From Elmis aenea (taxonomy: Eukaryota > Arthropoda > Insecta > Coleoptera > Elmidae): a DNA stretch of 64,000 nt. Shown in pieces: positions 12,001 through 26,232 of this stretch. The translations under genes were made by a program, and so were the position numbers. The stretch's first letter is position 1. Each line of letters starts with the position of its first letter. The notes beneath the pieces are model-generated. The model did not search any database. It saw only the letters and a list, made by a program, of their open reading frames with translations, and was not told the origin of the DNA. Where the stretch lies: NCBI GenBank assembly GCA_947652605.1, contig CANTFG010000257.1:1-64000 (forward strand), written 5' to 3'.

Positions 12001-15000
12001 AAATTTTTTTTCGAAAACGGCTCGTTACATTTTGTTCAAATTTTAGCATGTTATAGAGTTTAATTTTCTTAGTATAATGCCGTTTGTTTCAACTAGTTTG
12101 AAATTTAATTTACAAAGTTATTCAAAAAAGTAAAAATTTTGAAAATTTTGAATTTTTTTCTCGAAAACGGCTCATACGATTTTGTTCAAATTTTAGTATG
12201 TTATAGAGTTTTATTTTCTTAGTATAATGCCGTTTGTTTCAACTAGTTTGAAATTTAATTTACAAAGTTATTCAAAAAATTAAAAATTTTGAAAATTTTG
12301 AAATTTTTTTTCGAAAACGGCTCGTTACATTTTGTTCAAATTTTAGCATGTTATAGAGTTTAATTTTCTTAGTATAATGCCGTTTGTCTCAACTATTTTG
12401 AAATGTAATTTACAAAGTTATTCAAAAAATTAAAAATTTTGAAAATTTTGAAATTTTTTTTCGAAAACGGCTTGTTACATTTTGTTCAAATTTTAGTATG
12501 TTATAGAGTTTAATTTTCTTAGTATAATGCCGTTTGTTTCAACTAGTTTGAAATTTAATTTACAAAGTTATTCAAAAAAGTAAATATTTTGAAAATTTTG
12601 AAATTTTTTTTCGAAAACGGCTCGTTACATTTTGTTCAAATTTTAGCATGTTATAGAGTTTAATTTTCTTAGTATAATGCCGTTTGTTTCAACTAGTTTG
12701 AAATTTAATTTACAAAGTTATTCAAAAAAGTAAAAATTTTGAAAATTTTGAATTTTTTTCTCGAAAACGGCTCATACGATTTTGTTCAAATTTTAGTATG
12801 TTATAGAGTTTTATTTTCTTAGTATAATGCCGTTTGTTTCAACTAGTTTGAAATTTAATTTACAAAGTTATTCAAAAAATTAAAAATTTTGAAAATTTTG
12901 AAATTTTTTTTCGAAAACGGCTCGTTACATTTTGTTCAAATTTTAGCATGTTATAGAGTTTAATTTTCTTAGTATAATGCCGTTTGTTTCAACTAGTTTG
13001 AAATTTAATTTACAAAGTTATTCAAAAAAGTAAAAATTTTGAAAATTTTGAATTTTTTTCTCGAAAACGGCTCATACGATTTTGTTCAAATTTTAGTATG
13101 TTATAGAGTTTTATTTTCTTAGTATAATGCCGTTTGTTTCAACTAGTTTGAAATTTAATTTACAAAGTTATTCAAAAAATTAAAAATTTTGAAAATTTTG
13201 AAATTTTTTTTCGAAAACGGCTCGTTACATTTTGTTCAAATTTTAGCATGTTATAGAGTTTAATTTTCTTAGTATAATGCCGTTTGTTTCAACTAGTTTG
13301 AAATTTAATTTACAAAGTTATTCAAAAAAGTAAAAATTTTGAAAATTTTGAATTTTTTTCTCGAAAACGGCTCATACGATTTTGTTCAAATTTTAGTATG
13401 TTATAGAGTTTTATTTTCTTAGTATAATGCCGTTTGTTTCAACTAGTTTGAAATTTAATTTACAAAGTTATTCAAAAAATTAAAAATTTTGAAAATTTTG
13501 AAATTTTTTTTCGAAAACGGCTCGTTACATTTTGTTCAAATTTTAGCATGTTATAGAGTTTAATTTTCTTAGTATAATGCCGTTTGTTTCAACTAGTTTG
13601 AAATTTAATTTACAAAGTTATTCAAAAAAGTAAAAATTTTGAAAATTTTGAATTTTTTTCTCGAAAACGGCTCATACGATTTTGTTCAAATTTTAGTATG
13701 TTATAGAGTTTTATTTTCTTAGTATAATGCCGTTTGTTTCAACTAGTTTGAAATTTAATTTACAAAGTTATTCAAAAAATTAAAAATTTTGAAAATTTTG
13801 AAATTTTTTTTCGAAAACGGCTCGTTACATTTTGTTCAAATTTTAGCATGTTATAGAGTTTAATTTTCTTAGTATAATGCCGTTTGTTTCAACTAGTTTG
13901 AAATTTAATTTACAAAGTTATTCAAAAAAGTAAAAATTTTGAAAATTTTGAATTTTTTTCTCGAAAACGGCTCATACGATTTTGTTCAAATTTTAGTATG
14001 TTATAGAGTTTTATTTTCTTAGTATAATGCCGTTTGTTTCAACTAGTTTGAAATTTAATTTACAAAGTTATTCAAAAAATTAAAAATTTTGAAAATTTTG
14101 AAATTTTTTTTCGAAAACGGCTCGTTACATTTTGTTCAAATTTTAGCATGTTATAGAGTTTAATTTTCTTAGTATAATGCCGTTTGTTTCAACTAGTTTG
14201 AAATTTAATTTACAAAGTTATTCAAAAAAGTAAAAATTTTGAAAATTTTGAATTTTTTTCTCGAAAACGGCTCATACGATTTTGTTCAAATTTTAGTATG
14301 TTATAGAGTTTTATTTTCTTAGTATAATGCCGTTTGTTTCAACTAGTTTGAAATTTAATTTACAAAGTTATTCAAAAAATTAAAAATTTTGAAAATTTTG
14401 AAATTTTTTTTCGAAAACGGCTCGTTACATTTTGTTCAAATTTTAGCATGTTATAGAGTTTAATTTTCTTAGTATAATGCCGTTTGTTTCAACTAGTTTG
14501 AAATTTAATTTACAAAGTTATTCAAAAAAGTAAAAATTTTGAAAATTTTGAATTTTTTTCTCGAAAACGGCTCATACGATTTTGTTCAAATTTTAGTATG
14601 TTATAGAGTTTTATTTTCTTAGTATAATGCCGTTTGTTTCAACTAGTTTGAAATTTAATTTACAAAGTTATTCAAAAAATTAAAAATTTTGAAAATTTTG
14701 AAATTTTTTTTCGAAAACGGCTCGTTACATTTTGTTCAAATTTTAGCATGTTATAGAGTTTAATTTTCTTAGTATAATGCCGTTTGTTTCAACTAGTTTG
14801 AAATTTAATTTACAAAGTTATTCAAAAAAGTAAAAATTTTGAAAATTTTGAATTTTTTTCTCGAAAACGGCTCATACGATTTTGTTCAAATTTTAGTATG
14901 TTATAGAGTTTTATTTTCTTAGTATAATGCCGTTTGTTTCAACTAGTTTGAAATTTAATTTACAAAGTTATTCAAAAAATTAAAAATTTTGAAAATTTTG

Positions 15001-17700
15001 AAATTTTTTTTCGAAAACGGCTCGTTACATTTTGTTCAAATTTTAGCATGTTATAGAGTTTAATTTTCTTAGTATAATGCCGTTTGTCTCAACTATTTTG
15101 AAATGTAATTTACAAAGTTATTCAAAAAATTAAAAATTTTGAAAATTTTGAAATTTTTTTTCGAAAACGGCTTGTTACATTTTGTTCAAATTTTAGTATG
15201 TTATAGAGTTTAATTTTCTTAGTATAATGCCGTTTGTTTCAACTAGTTTGAAATTTAATTTACAAAGTTATTCAAAAAAGTAAATATTTTGAAAATTTTG
15301 AAATTTTTTTTCGAAAACGGCTCGTTACATTTTGTTCAAATTTTAGCATGTTATAGAGTTTAATTTTCTTAGTATAATGCCGTTTGTTTCAACTAGTTTG
15401 AAATTTAATTTACAAAGTTATTCAAAAAAGTAAAAATTTTGAAAATTTTGAATTTTTTTCTCGAAAACGGCTCATACGATTTTGTTCAAATTTTAGTATG
15501 TTATAGAGTTTTATTTTCTTAGTATAATGCCGTTTGTTTCAACTAGTTTGAAATTTAATTTACAAAGTTATTCAAAAAATTAAAAATTTTGAAAATTTTG
15601 AAATTTTTTTTCGAAAACGGCTCGTTACATTTTGTTCAAATTTTAGCATGTTATAGAGTTTAATTTTCTTAGTATAATGCCGTTTGTCTCAACTATTTTG
15701 AAATGTAATTTACAAAGTTATTCAAAAAATTAAAAATTTTGAAAATTTTGAAATTTTTTTTCGAAAACGGCTTGTTACATTTTGTTCAAATTTTAGTATG
15801 TTATAGAGTTTAATTTTCTTAGTATAATGCCGTTTGTTTCAACTAGTTTGAAATTTAATTTACAAAGTTATTCAAAAAAGTAAATATTTTGAAAATTTTG
15901 AAATTTTTTTTCGAAAACGGCTCGTTACATTTTGTTCAAATTTTAGCATGTTATAGAGTTTAATTTTCTTAGTATAATGCCGTTTGTTTCAACTAGTTTG
16001 AAATTTAATTTACAAAGTTATTCAAAAAAGTAAAAATTTTGAAAATTTTGAATTTTTTTCTCGAAAACGGCTCATACGATTTTGTTCAAATTTTAGTATG
16101 TTATAGAGTTTTATTTTCTTAGTATAATGCCGTTTGTTTCAACTAGTTTGAAATTTAATTTACAAAGTTATTCAAAAAATTAAAAATTTTGAAAATTTTG
16201 AAATTTTTTTTCGAAAACGGCTCGTTACATTTTGTTCAAATTTTAGCATGTTATAGAGTTTAATTTTCTTAGTATAATGCCGTTTGTTTCAACTAGTTTG
16301 AAATTTAATTTACAAAGTTATTCAAAAAAGTAAAAATTTTGAAAATTTTGAATTTTTTTCTCGAAAACGGCTCATACGATTTTGTTCAAATTTTAGTATG
16401 TTATAGAGTTTTATTTTCTTAGTATAATGCCGTTTGTTTCAACTAGTTTGAAATTTAATTTACAAAGTTATTCAAAAAATTAAAAATTTTGAAAATTTTG
16501 AAATTTTTTTTCGAAAACGGCTCGTTACATTTTGTTCAAATTTTAGCATGTTATAGAGTTTAATTTTCTTAGTATAATGCCGTTTGTCTCAACTATTTTG
16601 AAATGTAATTTACAAAGTTATTCAAAAAATTAAAAATTTTGAAAATTTTGAAATTTTTTTTCGAAAACGGCTTGTTACATTTTGTTCAAATTTTAGTATG
16701 TTATAGAGTTTAATTTTCTTAGTATAATGCCGTTTGTTTCAACTAGTTTGAAATTTAATTTACAAAGTTATTCAAAAAAGTAAATATTTTGAAAATTTTG
16801 AAATTTTTTTTCGAAAACGGCTCGTTACATTTTGTTCAAATTTTAGCATGTTATAGAGTTTAATTTTCTTAGTATAATGCCGTTTGTTTCAACTAGTTTG
16901 AAATTTAATTTACAAAGTTATTCAAAAAAGTAAAAATTTTGAAAATTTTGAATTTTTTTCTCGAAAACGGCTCATACGATTTTGTTCAAATTTTAGTATG
17001 TTATAGAGTTTTATTTTCTTAGTATAATGCCGTTTGTTTCAACTAGTTTGAAATTTAATTTACAAAGTTATTCAAAAAATTAAAAATTTTGAAAATTTTG
17101 AAATTTTTTTTCGAAAACGGCTCGTTACATTTTGTTCAAATTTTAGCATGTTATAGAGTTTAATTTTCTTAGTATAATGCCGTTTGTTTCAACTAGTTTG
17201 AAATTTAATTTACAAAGTTATTCAAAAAAGTAAAAATTTTGAAAATTTTGAATTTTTTTCTCGAAAACGGCTCATACGATTTTGTTCAAATTTTAGTATG
17301 TTATAGAGTTTTATTTTCTTAGTATAATGCCGTTTGTTTCAACTAGTTTGAAATTTAATTTACAAAGTTATTCAAAAAATTAAAAATTTTGAAAATTTTG
17401 AAATTTTTTTTCGAAAACGGCTCGTTACATTTTGTTCAAATTTTAGCATGTTATAGAGTTTAATTTTCTTAGTATAATGCCGTTTGTTTCAACTAGTTTG
17501 AAATTTAATTTACAAAGTTATTCAAAAAAGTAAAAATTTTGAAAATTTTGAATTTTTTTCTCGAAAACGGCTCATACGATTTTGTTCAAATTTTAGTATG
17601 TTATAGAGTTTTATTTTCTTAGTATAATGCCGTTGGTTTCAACTAGTTTGAAATTTAATTTACAAAGTTATTCAAAAAATTAAAAATTTTGAAAATTTTG
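6001..17700. repeat. Domain 2: homogeneous A-B dimers with C-D pairs
   Basis: Seventy-eight monomers, all 150 bp. The pattern is a run of A-B dimers, then C-D, then more dimers; C starts at 6001, 6751, 7201, 8701, 9601, 10201, 12301, 15001, 15601 and 16501. Point differences between copies are very few, for example AATTTCTTTC at 6601 and 11251 and CGTTGGTTTC near 17,635. Low divergence suggests recent expansion or strong homogenisation. At 11251-11700 three B monomers stand in a row. Confidence 0.87.
12601..15000. repeat. Eight consecutive A-B dimers, no variant seen
   Basis: Eight 300-bp A-B dimers follow each other (A at 12601, 12901, 13201, 13501, 13801, 14101, 14401 and 14701) and I see no base difference between them. 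This is the most uniform stretch in the window. It is bordered by D on the left (12451) and C on the right (15001). Either it expanded very recently, or copy number here reflects assembly behaviour in identical sequence. Confidence 0.82.
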
Positions 17701-18300
17701 AAATTTTTTTTCGAAAACGGCTTGTTACATTTTGTTCAAATTTTAGTATGTTATAGAGTTTAATTTTCTTAGTATAATGCCGTTTGTTTCAACTAGTTTG
17801 AAATTTAATTTACAAAGTTATTCAAAAAAGTAAATATTTTGAAAATTTTGAATTTTTTTCTCGAAAACAGCTTATACGATTTTGTTCAAATTTTAGTATG
17901 TTATGGAGTTTTATTTTCTTAGTATAATGCCGTTTGTTTCAACTAGTTTGAAATTTAATTTACAAAGTTATTCAAAAAAGTAAAAATTTTGAAAATTTTG
18001 AATTTTTTTCTCGAAAACGGCTCATACGATTTTGTTCAAATTTTAGTATGTTATAGAGTTTTATTTTCTTAGTATAATGCCGTTTGTTTCAACTAGTTTG
18101 AAATTTAATTTACAAAGTTATTCAAAAAATTAAAAATTTTGAAAATTTTGAAATTTTTTTTCGAAAACGGCTCGTTACATTTTGTTCAAATTTTAGCATG
18201 TTATAGAGTTTAATTTTCTTAGTATAATGCCGTTTGTTTCAACTAGTTTGAAATTTAATTTACAAAGTTATTCAAAAAAGTAAAAATTTTGAAAATTTTG

Positions 18301-19350
18301 AATTTTTTTCTCGAAAACGGCTCATACGATTTTGTTCAAATTTTAGTATGTTATAGAGTTTTATTTTCTTAGTATAATGCCGTTTGTTTCAACTAGTTTG
18401 AAATTTAATTTACAAAGTTATTCAAAAAATTAAAAATTTTGAAAATTTTGAAATTTTTTTTCGAAAACGGCTCGTTACATTTTGTTCAAATTTTAGCATG
18501 TTATAGAGTTTAATTTTCTTAGTATAATGCCGTTTGTCTCAACTATTTTGAAATGTAATTTACAAAGTTATTCAAAAAATTAAAAATTTTGAAAATTTTG
18601 AAATTTTTTTTCGAAAACGGCTTGTTACATTTTGTTCAAATTTTAGTATGTTATAGAGTTTAATTTTCTTAGTATAATGCCGTTTGTTTCAACTAGTTTG
18701 AAATTTAATTTACAAAGTTATTCAAAAAAGTAAATATTTTGAAAATTTTGAATTTTTTTCTCGAAAACGGCTCATACGATTTTGTTCAAATTTTAGTATG
18801 TTATAGAGTTTTATTTTCTTAGTATAATGCCGTTTGTTTCAACTAGTTTGAAATTTAATTTACAAAGTTATTCAAAAAATTAAAAATTTTGAAAATTTTG
18901 AATTTTTTTTTCGAAAACGGCTCGTTACATTTTGTTCAAATTTTAGCATGTTATAGAGTTTAATTTTCTTAGTATAATGCCGTTTGTTTCAACTAGTTTG
19001 AAATTTAATTTACAAAGTTATTCAAAAAAGTAAAAATTTTGAAAATTTTGAATTTTTTTCTCAAAAACGGCTCATACGATTTTGTTCAAATTTTAGTATG
19101 TTATAGAGTTTTATTTTCTTAGTATAATGCCGTTTGTTTCAACTAGTTTGAAATTTAATTTACAAAGTTATTCAAAAAATTAAAAATTTTGAAAATTTTA
19201 AAATTTTTTTTCGAAAACGGCTTGTTACATTTTGTTCAAATTTTAGCATGTTATAGAGTTTAATTTTCTTAGTATAATGCCGTTTGTTTCAACTAGTTTG
19301 AAATTTAATTTACAAAGTTATTCAAAAAAGTTAAAATTTTGAAAATTTTG
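18301..19350. repeat. Seven-monomer block, copy 1 of 3
   Basis: Order B, C, D, B, A (head with AATTTTTTTTTCG), B (CTCAAAAACGG, tail GAAAATTTTA), A' (tail GTTAAAATTTT). The same order and markers recur at 21733-22782 and 28333-29382, although the copies are 3.4 and 6.6 kb apart. The third copy carries AACTTTTTTTTCG in its A monomer and ATTTGGTTCA in its first B. Confidence 0.75.
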
Positions 19351-19650
19351 AATTTTTTTCTCGAAAACGGCTCATACGATTTTGTTCAAATTTTAGTATG
19401 TTATAGAGTTTTATTTTCTTAGTATAATGCCGTTTGTTTCAACTAGTTTGAAATTTAATTTACAAAGTTATTCAAAAAATTAAAAATTTTGAAAATTTTA
19501 AAATTTTTTTTCGAAAACGGCTTGTTACATTTTGTTCAAATTTTAGCATGTTATAGAGTTTAATTTTCTTAGTATAATGCCGTTTGTTTCAACTAGTTTG
19601 AAATTTAATTTACAAAGTTATTCAAAAAAGTTAAAATTTTGAAAATTTTG

Positions 19651-21300
19651 AATTTTTTTCTCGAAAACGGCTCATACGATTTTGTTCAAATTTTAGTATG
19701 TTATAGAGTTTTATTTTCTTAGTATAATGCCGTTTGTTTCAACTAGTTTGAAATTTAATTTACAAAGTTATTCAAAAAATTAAAATATTTGAAAATTTTG
19801 AAATTTTTTTTCGAAAACGGCTTGTTACATTTTGTTCAAATTTTAGTATGTTATAGAGTTTAATTTTCTTAGTATAATGCCGTTTGTTTCAACTAGTTTG
19901 AAATTTAATTTACAAAGTTATTCAAAAAAGTAAATATTTTGAAAATTTTGAATTTTTTTCTCGAAAACGGCTTATACGATTTTGTTCAAATTTTAGTATG
20001 TTATGGAGTTTTATTTTCTTAGTATAATGCCGTTTGTTTCAACTAGTTTGAAATTTAATTTACAAAGTTATTCAAAAAAGTAAAAATTTTGAAAATTTTG
20101 AATTTTTTTCTCGAAAACGGCTCATACGATTTTGTTCAAATTTTAGTATGTTATAGAGTTTTATTTTCTTAGTATAATGCCGTTTGTTTCAACTAGTTTG
20201 AAATTTAATTTACAAAGTTATTCAAAAAATTAAAATATTTGAAAATTTTGAAATTTTTTTTCGAAAACGGCTTGTTACATTTCGTTCAAATTTTAGTATG
20301 TTATAGAGTTTAATTTTCTTAGTATAATGCCGTTTGTTTCAACTAGTTTGAAATTTAATTTACAAAGTTATTCAAAAAAGTAAATATTTTGAAAATTTTG
20401 AATTTTTTTCTCGAAAACGGCTTATACGATTTTGTTCAAATTTTAGTATGTTATGGAGTTTTATTTTCTTAGTATAATGCCGTTTGTTTCAACTAGTTTG
20501 AAATTTAATTTACAAAGTTATTCAAAAAAGTAAAAATTTTGAAAATTTTGAATTTTTTTCTCGAAAACGGCTCATACGATTTTGTTCAAATTTTAGTATG
20601 TTATAGAGTTTTATTTTCTTAGTATAATGCCGTTTGTTTCAACTAGTTTGAAATTTAATTTACAAAGTTATTCAAAAAATTAAAAATTTTGAAAATTTTA
20701 AAATTTTTTTTCGAAAACGGCTTGTTACATTTTGTTCAAATTTTAGCATGTTATAGAGTTTAATTTTCTTAGTATAATGCCGTTTGTTTCAACTAGTTTG
20801 AAATTTAATTTACAAAGTTATTCAAAAAAGTTAAAATTTTGAAAATTTTGAATTTTTTTCTCGAAAACGGCTCATACGATTTTGTTCAAATTTTAGTATG
20901 TTATAGAGTTTTATTTTCTTAGTATAATGCCGTTTGTTTCAACTAGTTTGAAATTTAATTTACAAAGTTATTCAAAAAATTAAAATATTTGAAAATTTTG
21001 AAATTTTTTTTCGAAAACGGCTTGTTACATTTTGTTCAAATTTTAGTATGTTATAGAGTTTAATTTTCTTAGTATAATGCCGTTTGTTTCAACTAGTTTG
21101 AAATTTAATTTACAAAGTTATTCAAAAAAGTAAATATTTTGAAAATTTTGAATTTTTTTCTCGAAAACGGCTTATACGATTTTGTTCAAATTTTAGTATG
21201 TTATGGAGTTTTATTTTCTTAGTATAATGCCGTTTGTTTCAACTAGTTTGAAATTTAATTTACAAAGTTATTCAAAAAAGTAAAAATTTTGAAAATTTTG
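19651..21300. repeat. 450-bp trimers B*-D-E, three copies
   Basis: B* (tail TAAAATATTT), D and E form a 450-bp trimer at 19651-20100, 20101-20550 and 20851-21300. A B-A' pair (20551-20850) interrupts the second and third. The D at 20251 has TTCGTTCAAA, a private change that creates a new CpG. A related trimer with F in place of E appears at 31474 and 37156. Confidence 0.8.
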
Positions 21301-21582
21301 AATTTTTTTCTCGAAAACGGCTCATACGATTTTGTTCAAATTTTAGTATGTTATAGAGTTTTATTTTCTTAGTATAATGCCGTTTGTTTCAACTAGTTTG
21401 AAATTTAATTTACAAAGTTATTCAAAAAATTAAAAATTTTGAAATTTTTTTTCGAAAACGGCTCGTTACATTTTGTTCAAATTTTAGCATGTTATAGAGT
21501 TTAATTTTCTTAGTATAATGCCGTTTGTTTCAACTAGTTTGAAATTTAATTTACAAAGTTATTCAAAAAAGTAAAAATTTTG
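21301..21582. repeat. First two 141-bp monomers (9-bp deletions)
   Basis: The B monomer 21301-21441 and the A monomer 21442-21582 each lack 9 bp of the A/T block, one GAAAATTTT unit. They are the first length changes in the window. The deletion in 21301 lies at a B-to-A junction and is the only one of its kind; the other 20 lie at junctions into a B-headed monomer. Because the lost unit is bordered by direct repeats (TTTTGAA), slippage or short-homology deletion is a simple cause. Confidence 0.88.
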
Positions 21583-21732
21583 AATTTTTTTCTCGAAAAC
21601 GGCTCATACGATTTTGTTCAAATTTTAGTATGTTATAGAGTTTTATTTTCTTAGTATAATGCCGTTTGTTTCAACTAGTTTGAAATTTAATTTACAAAGT
21701 TATTCAAAAAAGTAAAAATTTTGAAAATTTTG

Positions 21733-22782
21733 AATTTTTTTCTCGAAAACGGCTCATACGATTTTGTTCAAATTTTAGTATGTTATAGAGTTTTATTTTC
21801 TTAGTATAATGCCGTTTGTTTCAACTAGTTTGAAATTTAATTTACAAAGTTATTCAAAAAATTAAAAATTTTGAAAATTTTGAAATTTTTTTTCGAAAAC
21901 GGCTCGTTACATTTTGTTCAAATTTTAGCATGTTATAGAGTTTAATTTTCTTAGTATAATGCCGTTTGTCTCAACTATTTTGAAATGTAATTTACAAAGT
22001 TATTCAAAAAATTAAAAATTTTGAAAATTTTGAAATTTTTTTTCGAAAACGGCTTGTTACATTTTGTTCAAATTTTAGTATGTTATAGAGTTTAATTTTC
22101 TTAGTATAATGCCGTTTGTTTCAACTAGTTTGAAATTTAATTTACAAAGTTATTCAAAAAAGTAAATATTTTGAAAATTTTGAATTTTTTTCTCGAAAAC
22201 GGCTCATACGATTTTGTTCAAATTTTAGTATGTTATAGAGTTTTATTTTCTTAGTATAATGCCGTTTGTTTCAACTAGTTTGAAATTTAATTTACAAAGT
22301 TATTCAAAAAATTAAAAATTTTGAAAATTTTGAATTTTTTTTTCGAAAACGGCTCGTTACATTTTGTTCAAATTTTAGCATGTTATAGAGTTTAATTTTC
22401 TTAGTATAATGCCGTTTGTTTCAACTAGTTTGAAATTTAATTTACAAAGTTATTCAAAAAAGTAAAAATTTTGAAAATTTTGAATTTTTTTCTCAAAAAC
22501 GGCTCATACGATTTTGTTCAAATTTTAGTATGTTATAGAGTTTTATTTTCTTAGTATAATGCCGTTTGTTTCAACTAGTTTGAAATTTAATTTACAAAGT
22601 TATTCAAAAAATTAAAAATTTTGAAAATTTTAAAATTTTTTTTCGAAAACGGCTTGTTACATTTTGTTCAAATTTTAGCATGTTATAGAGTTTAATTTTC
22701 TTAGTATAATGCCGTTTGTTTCAACTAGTTTGAAATTTAATTTACAAAGTTATTCAAAAAAGTTAAAATTTTGAAAATTTTG
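21733..22782. repeat. Seven-monomer block, copy 2 of 3
   Basis: Same order and diagnostic bases as 18301-19350: B, C, D, B, A with one extra T in the head run, B with CTCAAAAACGG, A' with GTTAAAATTTT. It differs after the block: the next B has an ATTTAAAATT tail and the following A has AGTATAATTCCG. Confidence 0.75.
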
Positions 22783-23682
22783 AATTTTTTTCTCGAAAAC
22801 GGCTCATACGATTTTGTTCAAATTTTAGTATGTTATAGAGTTTTATTTTCTTAGTATAATGCCGTTTGTTTCAACTAGTTTGAAATTTAATTTACAAAGT
22901 TATTCAAAAAATTTAAAATTTTGAAAATTTTGAAATTTTTTTTCGAAAACGGCTCGTTACATTTTGTTCAAATTTTAGCATGTTATAGAGTTTAATTTTC
23001 TTAGTATAATTCCGTTTGTTTCAACTAGTTTGAAATTTAATTTACAAAGTTATTCAAAAAAGTAAAAATTTTGAAAATTTTGAATTTTTTTCTCGAAAAC
23101 GGCTCATACGATTTTGTTCAAATTTTAGTATGTTATAGAGTTTTATCTTCTTAGTATAATGCCGTTTGTTTCAACTAGTTTGAAATTTAATTTACAAAGT
23201 TATTCAAAAAATTAAAAATTTTGAAAATTTTGAAATTTTTTTTCGAAAACGGCTCGTTACATTTTGTTCAAATTTTAGTATGTTATAGAGTTTTATCTTC
23301 TTAGTATAATGCCGTTTGTTTCAACTAGTTTGAAATTTAATTTACAAAGTTATTCAAAAAAGTAAAAATTTTGAAAATTTTGAATTTTTTTCTCGAAAAC
23401 GGCTCATACGATTTTGTTCAAATTTTAGTATGTTATAGAGTTTTATTTTCTTAGTATAATGCCGTTTGTTTCAACTAGTTTGAAATTTAATTTACAAAGT
23501 TATTCAAAAAAGTAAAAATTTTGAAAATTTTGAATTTTTTTCTCGAAAACGGCTCATACGATTTTGTTCAAATTTTAGTATGTTATAGAGTTTTATTTTC
23601 TTAGTATAATGCCGTTTGTTTCAACTAGTTTGAAATTTAATTTACAAAGTTATTCAAAAAATTAAAAATTTTGAAAATTTTG

Positions 23683-25182
23683 AAATTTTTTTTCGAAAAC
23701 GGCTCGTTACATTTTGTTCAAATTTTAGCATGTTATAGAGTTTAATTTTCTTAGTATAATGCCGTTTGTCTCAACTATTTTGAAATGTAATTTACAAAGT
23801 TATTCAAAAAATTAAAAATTTTGAAAATTTTGAAATTTTTTTTCGAAAACGGCTTGTTACATTTTGTTTAAATTTTAGTATGTTATAGAGTTTAATTTTC
23901 TTAGTATAATGCCGTTTGTTTCAACTAGTTTGAAATTTAATTTACAAAGTTATTCAAAAAAGTAAATATTTTGAAAATTTTGAAATTTTTTTTCGAAAAC
24001 GGCTCGTTACATTTTGTTCAAATTTTAGCATGTTATAGAGTTTAATTTTCTTAGTATAATGCCGTTTGTTTCAACTAGTTTGAAATTTAATTTACAAAGT
24101 TATTCAAAAAAGTAAAAATTTTGAAAATTTTGAATTTTTTTCTCGAAAACGGCTCATACGATTTTGTTCAAATTTTAGTATGTTATAGAGTTTTATTTTC
24201 TTAGTATAATGCCGTTTGTTTCAACTAGTTTGAAATTTAATTTACAAAGTTATTCAAAAAATTAAAAATTTTGAAAATTTTGAAATTTTTTTTCGAAAAC
24301 GGCTCGTTACATTTTGTTCAAATTTTAGCATGTTATAGAGTTTAATTTTCTTAGTATAATGCCGTTTGTTTCAACTAGTTTGAAATTTAATTTACAAAGT
24401 TATTCAAAAAAGTAAAAATTTTGAAAATTTTGAATTTTTTTCTCGAAAACGGCTCATACGATTTTGTTCAAATTTTAGTATGTTATAGAGTTTTATTTTC
24501 TTAGTATAATGCCGTTTGTTTCAACTAGTTTGAAATTTAATTTACAAAGTTATTCAAAAAATTAAAAATTTTGAAAATTTTGAAATTTTTTTTCGAAAAC
24601 GGCTCGTTACATTTTGTTCAAATTTTAGCATGTTATAGAGTTTAATTTTCTTAGTATAATGCCGTTTGTTTCAACTAGTTTGAAATTTAATTTACAAAGT
24701 TATTCAAAAAAGTAAAAATTTTGAAAATTTTGAATTTTTTTCTCGAAAACGGCTCATACGATTTTGTTCAAATTTTAGTATGTTATAGAGTTTTATTTTC
24801 TTAGTATAATGCCGTTTGTTTCAACTAGTTTGAAATTTAATTTACAAAGTTATTCAAAAAATTAAAAATTTTGAAAATTTTGAAATTTTTTTTCGAAAAC
24901 GGCTCGTTACATTTTGTTCAAATTTTAGCATGTTATAGAGTTTAATTTTCTTAGTATAATGCCGTTTGTTTCAACTAGTTTGAAATTTAATTTACAAAGT
25001 TTTTCAAAAAAGTAAAAATTTTGAAAATTTTGAATTTTTTTCTCGAAAACGGCTCATACGATTTTGTTCAAATTTTAGTATGTTATAGAGTTTTATTTTC
25101 TTAGTATAATGCCGTTTGTTTCAACTAGTTTGAAATTTAATTTACAAAGTTATTCAAAAAATTAAAAATTTTGAAAATTTTG
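23683..25182. repeat. 1.5-kb block, copy 1 (2,550-bp spaced duplication)
   Basis: Ten monomers in the order C, D, A, B, A, B, A, B, A, B, with two private markers: ATTTTGTTTA in the D (23833) and ACAAAGTTTTTC in the last A (24883). Both markers recur 2,550 bp later, at the same positions in the second copy. Outside the block the neighbours differ: 25183 is an A'/D hybrid here. Confidence 0.82.
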
Positions 25183-26232
25183 AAATTTTTTTTCGAAAAC
25201 GGCTTGTTACATTTTGTTCAAATTTTAGTATGTTATAGAGTTTAATTTTCTTAGTATAATGCCGTTTGTTTCAACTAGTTTGAAATTTAATTTACAAAGT
25301 TATTCAAAAAAGTTAAAATTTTGAAAATTTTGAATTTTTTTCTCGAAAACGGCTCATACGATTTTGTTCAAATTTTAGTATGTTATAGAGTTTTATTTTC
25401 TTAGTATAATGCCGTTTGTTTCAACTAGTTTGAAATTTAATTTACAAAGTTATTCAAAAAATTAAAATATTTGAAAATTTTGAAATTTTTTTTCGAAAAC
25501 GGCTCGTTACATTTTGTTCAAATTTTAGCATGTTATAGAGTTTAATTTTCTTAGTATAATGCCGTTTGTTTCAACTAGTTTGAAATTTAATTTACAAAGT
25601 TATTCAAAAAAGTAAAAATTTTGAAAATTTTGAATTTTTTTCTCGAAAACGGCTCATACGATTTTGTTCAAATTTTAGTATGTTATAGAGTTTTATTTTC
25701 TTAGTATAATGCCGTTTGTTTCAACTAGTTTGAAATTTAATTTACAAAGTTATTCAAAAAAGTAAAAATTTTGAAAATTTTGAATTTTTTTCTCGAAAAC
25801 GGCTCATACGATTTTGTTCAAATTTTAGTATGTTATAGAGTTTTATTTTCTTAGTATAATGCCGTTTGTTTCAACTAGTTTGAAATTTAATTTACAAAGT
25901 TATTCAAAAAAGTAAAAATTTTGAAAATTTTGAATTTTTTTCTCGAAAACGGCTTGTTACATTTTGTTCAAATTTTAGCATGTTATAGAGTTTAATTTTC
26001 TTAGTATAATGCCGTTTGTTTCAACTAGTTTGAAATTTAATTTACAAAGTTATTCAAAAAAGTAAAAATTTTGAAAATTTTGAATTTTTTTCTCGAAAAC
26101 GGCTCATACGATTTTGTTCAAATTTTAGTATGTTATAGAGTTTTATTTTCTTAGTATAATGCCGTTTGTTTCAACTAGTTTGAAATTTAATTTACAAAGT
26201 TATTCAAAAAATTAAAAATTTTGAAAATTTTG

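Noticed and set aside
12601..15000. Assembly artefact as the cause of the identical dimers
   Set aside because: It cannot be excluded from sequence alone, but the neighbouring C-D blocks and rare markers lie in sensible order, so I treat it as real pending read support.
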